From Desulfobacteraceae bacterium (lineage in GTDB: Bacteria > Desulfobacterota > DSM-4660 > Desulfatiglandales > Desulfatiglandaceae): 44,044 nt of DNA. The DNA lies in contig QZIK01000058.1 of NCBI GenBank assembly GCA_003599015.1, positions 1-44,044 of the forward strand, written 5' to 3'. Positions 1 through 9,565 of the stretch are shown here, in pieces. Position numbers and translations under genes: made by a program. Numbering within the stretch: the stretch's first letter is position 1; each line of letters begins with the position of its first letter. The notes below the pieces were generated by a model, which saw nothing but the letters and a program-made list of their open reading frames with translations, made no database searches and was not told where the DNA came from.

Positions 1-57
1 TATAAATTAATATAATTTAAATATATTAACTATATTCTAAAACTTGGAGGAATTTAA

Positions 58-2334
58 ATGGGACGTTTATTTAAACTTATTATATGTCTCTTTCTGATCT
101 CCAGTGCAACAGCATGCTCTTCAAATGAGGAGAAAAAATTAGCCCATTTTGAGAAGGGGAAGACTTATTTCGAAAAACAGGAATTCCAGAGCGCGAGGCT
201 AGAATACAAGAATGCCATAAAGCTTGATCCTAAATTTTCTGATGCCTACTGGCAGCTGGCTGAAACCAGCATGAAACTTAACGACCCCAAAGAAGCATTC
301 GGGGCTTACAGCATGGTGGTAATGCTTAACCCTGACAACCTTGAGGCACAAATCAAAGTGGCCACATTCCTTCTCCTTGGGCGCAAGATAGAGCAGGCAA
401 GGGAAAAGGTGGAACTCGTACTTGGGAAGGATCCGAATAACTCAAAGGCACTACTTCTCAAGGCAGCCATCCTGAGCCAGGAAAGCAACCTTGATGAAGC
501 GCAGGCTATATTTGAGCAACTCCTTACGGCAAATCCAAACGAGGCCAACGCAGCCCTTGGCCTTTCAAGGGTACACATGGCAAGGGGAGCTTTCGACGAT
601 GCGCAGAAGGTGCTGAAGTCCGCCATTGAAAAGGACCCAAAGGATCTTCAACTGCAGATGGCTCTATTTGGTATGTATTATCAAAAAAAAGATTTTGAGT
701 CTGCTGAAAAAGTTCTCCTCGGGCTTCTCTCATACAATCCGGAAAATGTGGATCTGTTTCTGGTCCTGGGAAACTTCTACGCAGGGCGCAAACAGAATGA
801 GCAGGCCGAGGACGCATTCAAAAAGGCAATTGCAGCAAGCAAAAAAGGTATAAGACCACACATGGCAGCTGCGGCCTTTTACTCATCCATGGGCAGGAAA
901 AGCGAGGCTGAAGCAACATACAAAGAGGCATTGGCCATTGAACCTGAAAACATTGGAATTATGGAAGTAATGGCTCGTTTTTACCTGGAGAATCAAAAAA
1001 CCGAGCAGGCTGAAGCACATATCAAAAAAATACTTCAAAAGGAACCCAAATCCGTTTCAGCCAGAATGCTGCTTGGAGAAATAGCGGTTTCCAGGCGCGA
1101 CTTTGACGGAGCCCTAGAGATATTCAACGGAATTCTAAAAGATGATCCCGCTTCGTCCCCTGCAAACTATTTCATGGGTGTTATTCAATTCACCAAGGGT
1201 GATCTTTCCGGCGCAAAAGGTTCCGTCGAAATTGCACTGAAGTCCAACCCGGGCTTTTTAAAGGCCAGAATCCTTTTGGCGGATATTTACCTGGGAACAG
1301 GAAACTACGAGTCGGCACAAAAAGAGATTCAGTCAGTACTTATGAATCTTCCGCAGGATTATCAGGCCAATATGATCGCAGGGCTTGCTTACCTTCATCA
1401 GGGGAATCTCGAAAAGGCAAGGGTAGCCTTTGAAGCCACAACCAGGATAAACCCCAACAGTCCATCCGGCTATTATCGTCTTGGGATAATACAGCGACAT
1501 CAAAAAGACTATGAAAACGCAATGTCCAATTTCGAGAAAGCCATTGCCATAAACCCTAATCTTTTGGATGTGTTCTCGGAGATAATAGCAACCCATGTGG
1601 CAAAAAATGAGCATGACAAGGCACTATCGAGATGTGACGACAAGCTTAAGGAATTGGGAAAAAATAACCCGGCCCTAGCCATCCTTTATAATCTCAAAGG
1701 GGAGGTCTATGTGGCCAAGAACGATCTTGCCAATGCTGAAAAGATTTTTCAAACCGCCCTTGAAAAAAATCCTGAGTATCTTCTACCCTACTATTCACTG
1801 GCTGGCATATATTTAAGGGAGAGCAAGATAGACAAGGCTATTGACCAGTATCAGGCCGCCCTTGGGAAAAAGCCTGATGATCATGTTATACATATGTTGC
1901 TGGGTACTGTATATGAGATGAAAAAAAAGTACGCTGAATCTGAAAAGCATTACCGGGAGGCCATCAGGATAAGGCCTGATTTTGCTCCGGCAGCCAATAA
2001 CCTTGCTTACCTTCTGGCATCTCAGGACAAGGAACTAGATTTTGCCTTGACACTGGCCAAGATAGCAAAAGAAAAACTCCCTGAAGACCCTGCTGTTATG
2101 GATACCCTCGGGTGGGTCTACCTTAAAAAAGGCATATACGACAGGGCGATTATGGAGCTTTCAGCAAGCGTAGCCAAACTTCCCAAAAATGCTGTGGTGC
2201 GATATCATTTGGGGTTGGCCTATAATGGAAACGGAGATTCTACACTGGCAAAGGAAGAACTTGAAAAGGCACTTCAACTTGAACCTGGATTTGAAGGGGC
2301 CTCCGACGCAAAACGAATCCTTTCTGAGTTGTAA
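58..2334 (+). CDS. TPR-repeat lipoprotein (PEP-CTERM PrsT-like)
   Basis: The N terminus has a basic start, a hydrophobic stretch and a lipobox-like end (SSATAC, Cys at about residue 20), so the product should be a lipid-anchored exported protein. The rest, about residues 25-755, is a nearly continuous array of degenerate 34-residue tetratricopeptide repeats, recognisable by recurring A..Y..A(L/I)...P pieces such as 'YKNAIKLDPKFSDAYWQLAE'. Such arrays are protein-interaction scaffolds. The length and architecture resemble the TPR lipoproteins (PrsT) that accompany PEP-CTERM/exopolysaccharide systems, but no exosortase or PEP-CTERM gene is visible here, so that link is inference. The start follows a clear Shine-Dalgarno (TTGGAGG, about 8 nt upstream) after a very AT-rich leader. 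An acyl-CoA dehydrogenase gene follows after 35 bp on the same strand. Confidence 0.8.
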   Translation: MGRLFKLIICLFLISSATACSSNEEKKLAHFEKGKTYFEKQEFQSARLEYKNAIKLDPKFSDAYWQLAETSMKLNDPKEAFGAYSMVVMLNPDNLEAQIKVATFLLLGRKIEQAREKVELVLGKDPNNSKALLLKAAILSQESNLDEAQAIFEQLLTANPNEANAALGLSRVHMARGAFDDAQKVLKSAIEKDPKDLQLQMALFGMYYQKKDFESAEKVLLGLLSYNPENVDLFLVLGNFYAGRKQNEQAEDAFKKAIAASKKGIRPHMAAAAFYSSMGRKSEAEATYKEALAIEPENIGIMEVMARFYLENQKTEQAEAHIKKILQKEPKSVSARMLLGEIAVSRRDFDGALEIFNGILKDDPASSPANYFMGVIQFTKGDLSGAKGSVEIALKSNPGFLKARILLADIYLGTGNYESAQKEIQSVLMNLPQDYQANMIAGLAYLHQGNLEKARVAFEATTRINPNSPSGYYRLGIIQRHQKDYENAMSNFEKAIAINPNLLDVFSEIIATHVAKNEHDKALSRCDDKLKELGKNNPALAILYNLKGEVYVAKNDLANAEKIFQTALEKNPEYLLPYYSLAGIYLRESKIDKAIDQYQAALGKKPDDHVIHMLLGTVYEMKKKYAESEKHYREAIRIRPDFAPAANNLAYLLASQDKELDFALTLAKIAKEKLPEDPAVMDTLGWVYLKKGIYDRAIMELSASVAKLPKNAVVRYHLGLAYNGNGDSTLAKEELEKALQLEPGFEGASDAKRILSEL

Positions 2335-2369
2335 GGAAGCGAAAGGAAAATAAAAGATGTTGGAAGATC

Positions 2370-3512
2370 ATGGCTCAGCTTAAGGATTATCAGAAAATTA
2401 TATTGTCAGAAATTAGTAAGATGGCAAAAGACAAGATTTTGCCCATGGCCGGAACTATGGACAAGGAAGGCAAATTCAACCTGGATTCTGCTAAGCTTTT
2501 AGGTGAAATGGGCCTTTTGCAGATCTTTCTTCCGCCTGAATACGGAGGTCTTGAGGAGGACCAATGCTTGATGTTCTGCCTTTGCATTGAAGAGGTGGCA
2601 AAGGCTTGCGCTTCCTCTGCCTTAACCATAATCATACAGGCAGTGGGCTCGTTCCCCATAATAGAGGCAGGCTCTTCAGAGCAGAAAGACACATATTTCC
2701 CCCGTCTTGCTTCCGGTAAAGAGCTGGTGGCATACCTTGTAACAGAACCCCATGCCGGTTCAGATGTAGCCGCAATAAAAACAAAGTCTGTCAGAAAGGG
2801 AGACAACTACCTCCTGAGCGGAAGGAAATGCTTTGCCACGAATGGAGGAGTGGCGAGTATTTCAACGGTCCTTTGCCTTACAGGAGAAAAAGAGCTGAGC
2901 TTTTTTGTACTTGATATGAACGCCAACGGAGTGTTTCTTGGCAAAGAAGAGGATAAACTCGGATTTCGAGCAAGCAATACCCAGGAGGTGATCCTGGAGG
3001 ATGTTCTCATTTCAGAGAAAAACCTTTTGGGGAAAAAGGGAGAAGGGTTCGTGATAGCAATGAAGGATTTTGATATGTCAAGACCCGGAGTAGCGGCCCT
3101 TTCCCTTGGTATTGCAGAGTCATCCGTGGAAGCAGCCATTGAATATGCATGTCAGAGGCATACTTTTGGAAAGCCCCTCATCAGGCACCAGGCCATTGAA
3201 TTCATGATAGCCGACGCCCTTACCCATATTGAAGCAGGACGAGGCTTGATGATTGAGGCTGCAAGAACCTGGGACAAGAAACTTAAGAACACCAAGCTGG
3301 CCTCGATGGCTAAATACTTCTGCAGCGATGCTGCAATGCGTATCACCACGGATGCTGTTCAGATCCTTGGAGGTTATGGATATTGCAAGGACTTTCATGT
3401 TGAAAGAATGTTCCGGGACGCCAAGCTAACACAGATTTTTGAGGGGGCCAACCAGATCCAGCGCATGGTCGTGGGAAGGGAGGCGCTCAAAGAAAGAGGA
3501 TTTTTGCTTTAA
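2370..3512 (+). CDS. acyl-CoA dehydrogenase
   Basis: This 380-residue protein has the usual length and layout of the FAD-dependent acyl-CoA dehydrogenase family: a helical N-terminal domain, a middle beta domain with 'LVTEPHAGSD' (FAD/substrate-binding signature), and a C-terminal helical domain with 'QILGGYGYCKD' and 'EGANQIQRM'. The Glu of 'FEGANQ' sits where the catalytic base of short/medium-chain members lies, so the enzyme looks competent to oxidise an acyl-CoA to the enoyl-CoA and pass electrons to an electron-transfer flavoprotein. The substrate cannot be told from sequence, and no etfAB is in the window. The gene lies 35 bp after the TPR lipoprotein gene and may be co-transcribed with it. 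Confidence 0.93.
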   Translation: MAQLKDYQKIILSEISKMAKDKILPMAGTMDKEGKFNLDSAKLLGEMGLLQIFLPPEYGGLEEDQCLMFCLCIEEVAKACASSALTIIIQAVGSFPIIEAGSSEQKDTYFPRLASGKELVAYLVTEPHAGSDVAAIKTKSVRKGDNYLLSGRKCFATNGGVASISTVLCLTGEKELSFFVLDMNANGVFLGKEEDKLGFRASNTQEVILEDVLISEKNLLGKKGEGFVIAMKDFDMSRPGVAALSLGIAESSVEAAIEYACQRHTFGKPLIRHQAIEFMIADALTHIEAGRGLMIEAARTWDKKLKNTKLASMAKYFCSDAAMRITTDAVQILGGYGYCKDFHVERMFRDAKLTQIFEGANQIQRMVVGREALKERGFLL

Positions 3513-3602
3513 AAAAACTGCACATAAACACATATGATTTGGCTGTCAACAAGCTTTCATAAAACTGTAAAATAAGAAAAAAAGACTTTTTGATATTATA
3601 AA

Positions 3603-4628
3603 ATGCATGGAATGTTTTTAAAACTTGCATTTACTTTTTGGATCGCTACCGTTTATATCTGCTGCAGCCCTTTAAGCTGGGATATTGCTGAAGCCGAGGA
3701 AATTCTCCTTGGCCCCGCTCCCATCATCAATCAGTCACCCACTCTCATCCCTTTTCTTCAGGCGTCTCCAGACAAGGCGGAGATTATACCCTGGGGACGA
3801 TATGCAATGAGACTCTCCATTGCCATTACTAACACACTTCTTAGTGAAAATTCGCAGGATTATTCAGGCGTTATTGATATGGAAACCTTTAGAACATCCC
3901 TTGACCTTAAAGTTGGAGTGCTCTCAGGTCTCGAGATTGGCTTTTCCATGCCTTTGTCTTACAGCTATTCGGGTATAATGGATGAAGCTATTCTTGACGT
4001 GGAAAAATCCTTTGGAAATCCTAGAATTGTAAGGGAAGATCAAACGCCTGGCAGATATGAATACCATCTTGAGAAAAACGGCAAGACCTTCCTTGGAGGC
4101 AAAAAGACAAGCTCTGGACTCGGGGATCTTGTCATCACTGCAAAGGGGAAACTTTTTGATGAAGGACGACTGGTCCCATGCGTCAGCACAAGGTTCAGCT
4201 TTAAAATTCCTTCAGGGAACACGGAAAGAGCTCTAAGCAGCGGCAAAGCCGATGCTGGACTCGGACTGCTCTTACAGAAGCGGATAAACAAACTTACTGC
4301 TTATTTAAATGGAGATATTATATTTCCCGGCGAGCCCTTTAATGAGTTTAATATTTCGGTCCACAACTTTTATATATTTATGCTCGGCATAGAATATAGT
4401 ATAAATTCGAGGCTTTCCCTCATATGCCAGGGAAGGTACACCTCGCGACCCTTCAGGAACGCAGCCCTTGCCATGCTTGACAGGAGAATACATGACCTGA
4501 CATTGGGATTCAACTATGTAAGAGATAGTGGCCTGTTTATTCAAGGCGGAGGAGTTGAAGACTTCCGTGACTCAACCGAAGCAGGCGCAGATATAACATT
4601 CTTCCTTAATATTGGAAAATTTTTCTAG
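3603..4628 (+). CDS. DUF3187-like outer-membrane beta-barrel protein
   Basis: A hydrophobic N-terminal segment (about residues 4-30, ending near 'AEAEE') looks like a signal peptide. The remainder is rich in alternating beta-strand patterns with aromatic ends, for example 'LEIGFSMPLSYSYSG' and 'SLICQGRYTS', and ends in Phe-Phe, as expected for an outer-membrane barrel. The early 'PIINQSP' piece and the overall length match what I recall of the DUF3187 family, whose function is unknown. There is no good Shine-Dalgarno at 3603; an in-frame ATG at 3612 is an alternative start. The gene stands alone, about 90 bp after the acyl-CoA dehydrogenase gene, and converges on the AOR gene. Confidence 0.65.
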   Translation: MHGMFLKLAFTFWIATVYICCSPLSWDIAEAEEILLGPAPIINQSPTLIPFLQASPDKAEIIPWGRYAMRLSIAITNTLLSENSQDYSGVIDMETFRTSLDLKVGVLSGLEIGFSMPLSYSYSGIMDEAILDVEKSFGNPRIVREDQTPGRYEYHLEKNGKTFLGGKKTSSGLGDLVITAKGKLFDEGRLVPCVSTRFSFKIPSGNTERALSSGKADAGLGLLLQKRINKLTAYLNGDIIFPGEPFNEFNISVHNFYIFMLGIEYSINSRLSLICQGRYTSRPFRNAALAMLDRRIHDLTLGFNYVRDSGLFIQGGGVEDFRDSTEAGADITFFLNIGKFF

Positions 4629-4651
4629 ACTCTTAACCAAAACTGCCCCGC

Positions 4652-4683
4652 GAATAAAAAAGGTTGTTTTCCCCTCTTTATTC
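4652..4683. terminator. possible bidirectional terminator
   Basis: In the 69-bp gap between two convergent genes, GAATAAA and TTTATTC form 7-bp inverted arms. The pairing can extend to about 10 of 12 positions around the loop TTGTTTTC. The stem is AT-rich, so this is a weak candidate supported mainly by its position. Confidence 0.25.
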
Positions 4684-4697
4684 ATCGGTACACGGCT

Positions 4698-6554
4698 CTA
4701 TGGCAGTCCCAAAAACTTTTTTCTATCAGGCGTGGGTATACCCGTTTTCCTGTCCCAGCCCTCCTCATCGTAGTAGTCTTCTATCATCAATTCTGCATCG
4801 CTATGACTTATGGGCTTATCTGTTAAATAATCCTTGAAACCGGGGGTATCGAACCAACCTCCTGGCGGTGAATCATCATTTCTGGTAAAGCCCTCACGAA
4901 CATTTGCCATTCTGAGAAGTGTCCAGGCACGGTCAGCCCTCCTCCTGAGAGATTCCAGGTCCGTGTCTATGCCCGTTACTGCTTCATAGAGCCTTGAGCA
5001 GAGCAAGGCATCATAAAACCGGTTCACCTGCGCCCTGGCGCAAATACCAAGAGATCCCAGCATGGAAAACCAGGCATGGGAATAGCGGAGAAGTCTTCCC
5101 ATTCTAATCCCTTGGTTTCCCCCTACTTGTGCTTTGAAAGAAGGAAGTATCCTCTTTATTGCCTCCTCAGGCACTCCCATCCGCACAAGATGCCGAGGGA
5201 ATACGCTCAGTGGCCGCCTGGCAAAATACGTAGGGGACCCGCTTGCACCGACATGAGGTCCCCTTGGATCCAGGGTCTGCCCGAGTTCCATGGTGCCGAA
5301 AAGATCCCAGGGCACTGCAGCACCCGGACCGGCGTACGGGTGCATGCCCTTTACCAAAGGAGGCGCACAATCCCTTGCCGCATTACCGAATTCCTCAAAA
5401 ATTCCCTTGAAACCTCCTGCAAGTATTCCACCGATTCCCTCTCGTTTAACAATCTTCTCTGCCCATGTCTCCATGGATGTCAGGGAATCAAGAACAATAT
5501 CCGGCGAGCACTCGCCTTTTCCTAGCAAGCCCTTATGTGCCAATGTCCTGGCCATTCCCATGATCCCGAAAAACTCAAACATGTCCAACCCGCAGCGGTC
5601 AAGGGTAGAAGCACATCTAACAGCCTCCCTGTAATCCTTGAACCCATACCTGAGGGGTGTTAAAAGATTCATTATGGAACTTGTGTGAGCAGTAAGCCCT
5701 GCAAACTCCCCATCGGGGATCTCAGCAATCTCTTTGCACCCTACCGGACACGAAACGCAGGATATCCGCCGTTTCTTTATTCTGTAATAGGTTTCCACCG
5801 GTATCATTGGGAATGATTTTAAAATACCAAGATCCTGCCATTCCTTCAGATATGGGTAGTCTCTTATGCCTGCAAGAAGTCCCCCTATTATGTGCCGGTA
5901 TTGTTTCCTGTGAGTCACCTCTAATCCGCCATTACCCCTTACCAAGATGGCCTTGAGGTTCTTAGATCCCATTACTGCTCCAAACCCGCCCCTTCCGAGA
6001 GTGGCAAGCCGGTTAATGAAGGCCATGGAGAATGGGATCATTGCCTCCCCTGCCCTTCCAATAGAGAGCACGCCCGAGGGCCAGGGAATCATTTGCCAAA
6101 GGGATTCACAGGTTTCAACTACGTCTTTTCCCCAAATATGGGCGGCATCTCTTATCTCTATTCGATCATCCTCTATAACAATGTAAACAGGCGCGTCGGA
6201 TCTGCCCTCAATTATGATATGGTCATATCCTGACGCCTTGAGCTGTGCTCCAAATGTAACACCGCCGGCACCGCACCAACCTATTGTACCGCTTGCCGGC
6301 AGTTTGGTTACAGCGTAAATCCTTGATGCAGAAGGTACGTTTGTCCCCACAAACGGGCCTGCCCCCAGGACGATTGGGTTATCAGGTGAAAGAGCCCCCG
6401 TTCCGGGCTTTATAATATCGTATGCCAGTTTGATGCAAAGGCCCAGACCTCCCGCAAATTTCTCAGCCATCGCAACATCAAGAGACCTTGCGGCAACTTC
6501 TTTTTTTGCCAGGTCAACGTAAAGTATTTTTCCGGCAAATCCTCCCGGTTTCAT
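4698..6554 (-). CDS. aldehyde:ferredoxin oxidoreductase family protein (tungstopterin)
   Basis: This 618-residue protein has the features of the AOR family, which uses a tungsten (or molybdenum) bis-pterin centre and one [4Fe-4S] cluster for reversible aldehyde or related carbonyl oxidation with ferredoxin. The N terminus 'GGFAGKILYVDL' is typical. The cluster ligands are visible as C-x2-C-x3-C at residues 266, 269 and 273 ('CVSCPVGC') plus a distant Cys near residue 505 ('SLGIC'), a spacing like that of characterised AORs. The start overlaps the ferredoxin stop in an ATGA, so the two are translationally coupled and the ferredoxin is the likely electron partner. BamB-type benzoyl-CoA reductase subunits belong to the same family, so the substrate is open. 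This is the last gene of a co-directional run that starts with lipoate-assembly genes. Confidence 0.9.
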   Translation of the reverse strand: MKPGGFAGKILYVDLAKKEVAARSLDVAMAEKFAGGLGLCIKLAYDIIKPGTGALSPDNPIVLGAGPFVGTNVPSASRIYAVTKLPASGTIGWCGAGGVTFGAQLKASGYDHIIIEGRSDAPVYIVIEDDRIEIRDAAHIWGKDVVETCESLWQMIPWPSGVLSIGRAGEAMIPFSMAFINRLATLGRGGFGAVMGSKNLKAILVRGNGGLEVTHRKQYRHIIGGLLAGIRDYPYLKEWQDLGILKSFPMIPVETYYRIKKRRISCVSCPVGCKEIAEIPDGEFAGLTAHTSSIMNLLTPLRYGFKDYREAVRCASTLDRCGLDMFEFFGIMGMARTLAHKGLLGKGECSPDIVLDSLTSMETWAEKIVKREGIGGILAGGFKGIFEEFGNAARDCAPPLVKGMHPYAGPGAAVPWDLFGTMELGQTLDPRGPHVGASGSPTYFARRPLSVFPRHLVRMGVPEEAIKRILPSFKAQVGGNQGIRMGRLLRYSHAWFSMLGSLGICARAQVNRFYDALLCSRLYEAVTGIDTDLESLRRRADRAWTLLRMANVREGFTRNDDSPPGGWFDTPGFKDYLTDKPISHSDAELMIEDYYDEEGWDRKTGIPTPDRKKFLGLP

Positions 6555-6796
6555 CCTTTGGTCTCCTTGGCTTTCTTTTCAATGGCGTCATAGAAACAAT
6601 GATCAGCGCAGATGCCGCATTCCCGGCATTCATCGTTGAATTCTATCTGGAAACCGTCGCCCTTTGTCGTTATCTGAATTTTTGCCTTTACCGGAGCAAA
6701 GAGCTTGGTATAAACCTCGCTGCATGCAAGCTCACACCTTAGACAGCCGGTGCATCTCTTTTCATTTTTTTGGATGATATATTCGTCCATTGCCAT
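6551..6796 (-). CDS. 2[4Fe-4S] ferredoxin, partner of the AOR
   Basis: A small protein of about 80 residues with two complete C-x2-C-x2-C-x3-C motifs ('CTGCLRCELAC' and 'CRECGICADHC'), which should bind two [4Fe-4S] clusters. The ORF track begins far upstream, inside the preceding gene. The compact ferredoxin starts at the ATG at 6796 (MAMDEY...) or 6790, 37-43 nt after the previous stop; neither has a strong Shine-Dalgarno. The stop overlaps the start of the AOR gene. The likely role is carrying low-potential electrons to or from the AOR. Feeding the radical SAM enzymes encoded upstream in the same run is a further possibility, by inference only. Confidence 0.85.
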   Translation of the reverse strand: MAMDEYIIQKNEKRCTGCLRCELACSEVYTKLFAPVKAKIQITTKGDGFQIEFNDECRECGICADHCFYDAIEKKAKETKG

Positions 6797-6833
6797 CGCC
6801 AGATTAGAGGTCGCATCCCGGCTCTGTTGTGAC

Positions 6834-8399
6834 CTACTTATTAACGTTTTCTTCCAACATTCTGTCAGAATACATTCCGTGGCCGTAAAGCCGTCCCCAT
6901 GTGCCATCAGATCTTTGATCCTTGGCCACATACATCGTATGGAGAAACACATCTCCTCCCACCCTGGCTGCTATCTGAGCCGTAACCGCCCTGGTGACCC
7001 TGTACCGTACTGCTGTCTTGGTTGTATCCGTATGCTCGAGGACCCTTTCTTCCTTCCAGTCGTCACTGATAACAGTTGTCCTGAGCAACGTTGCGTCAGG
7101 CTTGTCTTTTTTTAGAAATTCAACGGCGGCGTCCTTGATTGCGGAAAGCTCAGGCCCGGAAAATCGGTCAGGTTTCATGAATGTCCTTTTGACCCTGAGT
7201 TCCCTCAGTTCCCTGTCTTTATTTTCAAGCTCACCGAACTGCCTTTTCATCTCAGCAATCCTGGGATCATTTGGTGATCCTGATTCAGCCGACACGATAA
7301 GTCCTTTGATATCTTCAAAAATATCTTTACTTAGAAAGTTTGGCGGTCTTTTTCCGTCATCCTTGGCAGCCTCCTGTTGGAGCCATCCTGCGGAGTTGTC
7401 GAGCTTTTCTTTTGCCTTCTGAAAAAAACCTTCACTCATGGATGAATAGCTGGATTTAAAGCTCTTAAGGGCGTAGTCCAGCTCCTTTTCAGCCATCTCA
7501 AGCTTCTCTGTTTTTCCTTCAGAAAACTTGACCTTTTTGTATTCAGAAAAAAGCGACTCTGCTTCATCAAAGACCTTCTTTCTTCTGGCCAGCTCCACCA
7601 AATCTTCAGTAGCCCCGGCAACCATGTACTTAGACGGATCATGGCCGGGTTGGCCCACTCCCGCTATATATGGTTTCATTTTGGAAAGCCACTCGTTGGA
7701 AAGGGCCTCCACCTTTGCCTTTCCTTCCTTTGTATCTTCAATTGCCTTGGCGACCCCTGCATTGAATGCCTCTACCTTCGCCTTGAAGGCTGCTATCTTC
7801 TCATTACGAGAGGATATCTCTAAATTATTTTCCGGGATCTGGGTGCCATAGCCCTTTAATATTTCATCCATGGTACCTTGTGCATCCCTGATCACAGTCT
7901 CAAGCTCCTTGGATTTCCACTCATTGGAAGCAACTGAATCCTTCTTAAGTATCCCTTCACCTTTCTCAATTATCTTATCTATATTCTTGAGCCTGTGTGT
8001 AACACCCCCCGGGAGCTTTTCAGAAGAAGGGCCTTTGGCAGCCCTGTCAGCGGCCTGTTTCTGGGCAGGGGCAGGCGAAGCGCCGACTCGCTTGGCAAGA
8101 TCATTGGTAATTTTTTGAATCTTTGATTCGAGGCTTTTCAATCCGGAAAAATCCGGATAGTCCTTCCTTATCTTTTCAACCAAACCCGATGCAGCATCGA
8201 GCTGGGTCTTTGCCTCGTCCAGCTTTCCGGAAAACATGGCCTTTTCACAGTTCCTTATTGCCGTCCCTGCATCATTGACCAGAGACCTGACATCCGCTGC
8301 AAATACTATTGCATGGGATACTGCTATCACTAGAAAAAAAACTGCAACTGTGATTGGACATCCTTTCAGGATCCCATTAATGCCAAAACATTTTTTCAT
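6834..8399 (-). CDS. exported helical protein of unknown function
   Basis: I do not recognise a family. With the start at 8399 (MKKCFG..., preceded by CGGAGG 8 nt upstream) the product has 521 residues. Residues 1-33 form a long signal peptide or anchor with a hydrophobic core ('VAVFFLVIAVSHAIVFAA'). Residues 35-400 are rich in Lys, Glu and Ala and look like helical or coiled-coil bundles, with a low-complexity linker near 'GASPAPAQKQAADRAAKGPS'. The last 120 residues look more globular ('WGRLYGHGMYS'). It lies 16 nt after a LipS-like gene and 37 nt before the ferredoxin, so it is embedded in the presumed operon. An envelope scaffold is possible, but no function can be claimed. Confidence 0.75.
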   Translation of the reverse strand: MKKCFGINGILKGCPITVAVFFLVIAVSHAIVFAADVRSLVNDAGTAIRNCEKAMFSGKLDEAKTQLDAASGLVEKIRKDYPDFSGLKSLESKIQKITNDLAKRVGASPAPAQKQAADRAAKGPSSEKLPGGVTHRLKNIDKIIEKGEGILKKDSVASNEWKSKELETVIRDAQGTMDEILKGYGTQIPENNLEISSRNEKIAAFKAKVEAFNAGVAKAIEDTKEGKAKVEALSNEWLSKMKPYIAGVGQPGHDPSKYMVAGATEDLVELARRKKVFDEAESLFSEYKKVKFSEGKTEKLEMAEKELDYALKSFKSSYSSMSEGFFQKAKEKLDNSAGWLQQEAAKDDGKRPPNFLSKDIFEDIKGLIVSAESGSPNDPRIAEMKRQFGELENKDRELRELRVKRTFMKPDRFSGPELSAIKDAAVEFLKKDKPDATLLRTTVISDDWKEERVLEHTDTTKTAVRYRVTRAVTAQIAARVGGDVFLHTMYVAKDQRSDGTWGRLYGHGMYSDRMLEENVNK

Positions 8400-8415
8400 A
8401 ATAACCTCCGAATGT

Positions 8416-9531
8416 TCAAAGTACACCTTTACTGTTTTCAGGCCGTTCAACCAATTTCTTCACAAAACTATATACCGGAGGACGCCTCATTCCCATCTGT
8501 TTGCGGATACGCAGTATGTCAGGCCTCTCCGGCGGGAAAGGGTAGTTGCGGATATAAGGGCCGGGCCTTGAATTTGCGTAAGGCCTGTTGCACGCCACCT
8601 CTCCGTCATAGCCCTCACAGCCGCTGGTACGGAACGGTTCCCCGGAGTCAACAATCTTGTCCAGATTTCCTGAAGCCTCCCCAAAATCAACAATTTTTCC
8701 ATCCTGATCAAATGCGAACGTTCCCATATAAGACAAGTCATTATCAATCAAATATCTTGCGAGCTGGATACGCCTGTACTGATCTATGGGAGGTGGTTGC
8801 ATATCGCACATGGGTGAATCAGGTTCGGGGAAAAAGGAAAACAAATGGGTCCACCCTCCCATATCTCTAACTCTTTGGATTGCTTCACACATCTCTTTTT
8901 CCGTCTCACCCATTCCCACCATAAAGTGGGAACCGGCCTTTCTTTTTCCGAAGACATAAAGCGATTCCTCCAGGCACTCCCAGTATCTTTCCCAGTTGTG
9001 GGGCCCCCCTATGTATTTACCGCGATACCTGTCGAAAAGTCCCCGTGTTGCAAGGTCGATGGCAACCCCTATCCTGTCAGCCCCGGCATCCCTGTAATTC
9101 TCAAGGTCCTTTAAATCGACAATTGTGGGTGAAATGAGCACTGACACAGGGATATCAAAACTTGACCGCAGCCTCGAGATCACATAAAAGGTGTCCTCCC
9201 TGGCACTCCTGTTTGTAATCATTGAGATGCAGATCCTTTTGACCTTGTCCTTGCGCTCGCCGATCCTCCCGATTATTTCATCCAGGGCAACCACCGGCCA
9301 GCTGACCCTTATGAAGCTTTTCTGCCCATACTGACCGGGACGTCTGCTTGAAAGACCGCAATAAGCACATCTGGCGGCACAGCCGTTTTTGTAGGTAAGA
9401 AGCAGGTTTATGCAGTAAAGTTTTGCGTTTCTGTAAAACAGCCCGGGTTTGATCCCCAGGGTCATTGCCGCCGCAAGACTCATCCTGAGGACATCCGGGC
9501 TTTCCTGTAAAATGATTTCATCATTTGTCAT
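8416..9531 (-). CDS. radical SAM protein, LipS1/LipS2-type lipoyl synthase component
   Basis: The 371-residue protein has the radical SAM cluster motif C-x3-C-x2-C as 'CAARCAYC' near residue 53, followed by a biotin-synthase-like TIM-barrel pattern ('DAGADRIGVAIDLAT', 'HFMVGMGETEKEM'). Alone it could be called biotin-synthase-like. Its neighbours (a second radical SAM protein, an FAD reductase and a lipoate-protein ligase) match the gene set of the sLpl(AB)-LipS1/LipS2 pathway. There, two radical SAM proteins jointly insert the two sulfurs into a protein-bound octanoyl chain, as shown for Thermococcus kodakarensis and sulfur-oxidising bacteria. I cannot decide from motifs which of the two is LipS1. 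It starts 34 nt after the other radical SAM gene, with a GGTAAGG element upstream. Confidence 0.78.
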   Translation of the reverse strand: MTNDEIILQESPDVLRMSLAAAMTLGIKPGLFYRNAKLYCINLLLTYKNGCAARCAYCGLSSRRPGQYGQKSFIRVSWPVVALDEIIGRIGERKDKVKRICISMITNRSAREDTFYVISRLRSSFDIPVSVLISPTIVDLKDLENYRDAGADRIGVAIDLATRGLFDRYRGKYIGGPHNWERYWECLEESLYVFGKRKAGSHFMVGMGETEKEMCEAIQRVRDMGGWTHLFSFFPEPDSPMCDMQPPPIDQYRRIQLARYLIDNDLSYMGTFAFDQDGKIVDFGEASGNLDKIVDSGEPFRTSGCEGYDGEVACNRPYANSRPGPYIRNYPFPPERPDILRIRKQMGMRRPPVYSFVKKLVERPENSKGVL

Positions 9532-9565
9532 CTAAAAACCTTACCCCCCAATTAAGCCTACACAT

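Noticed and set aside
306-626. Antisense ORF (106 aa) and several others inside the TPR gene
   Set aside because: Shadow frames of a repetitive coding sequence; no ribosome site, no recognisable protein features.
8412-8870. 152-aa plus-strand ORF opposite the radical SAM gene
   Set aside because: Antisense to a clearly conserved protein, Cys/Pro/Arg-rich shadow translation without start signals.
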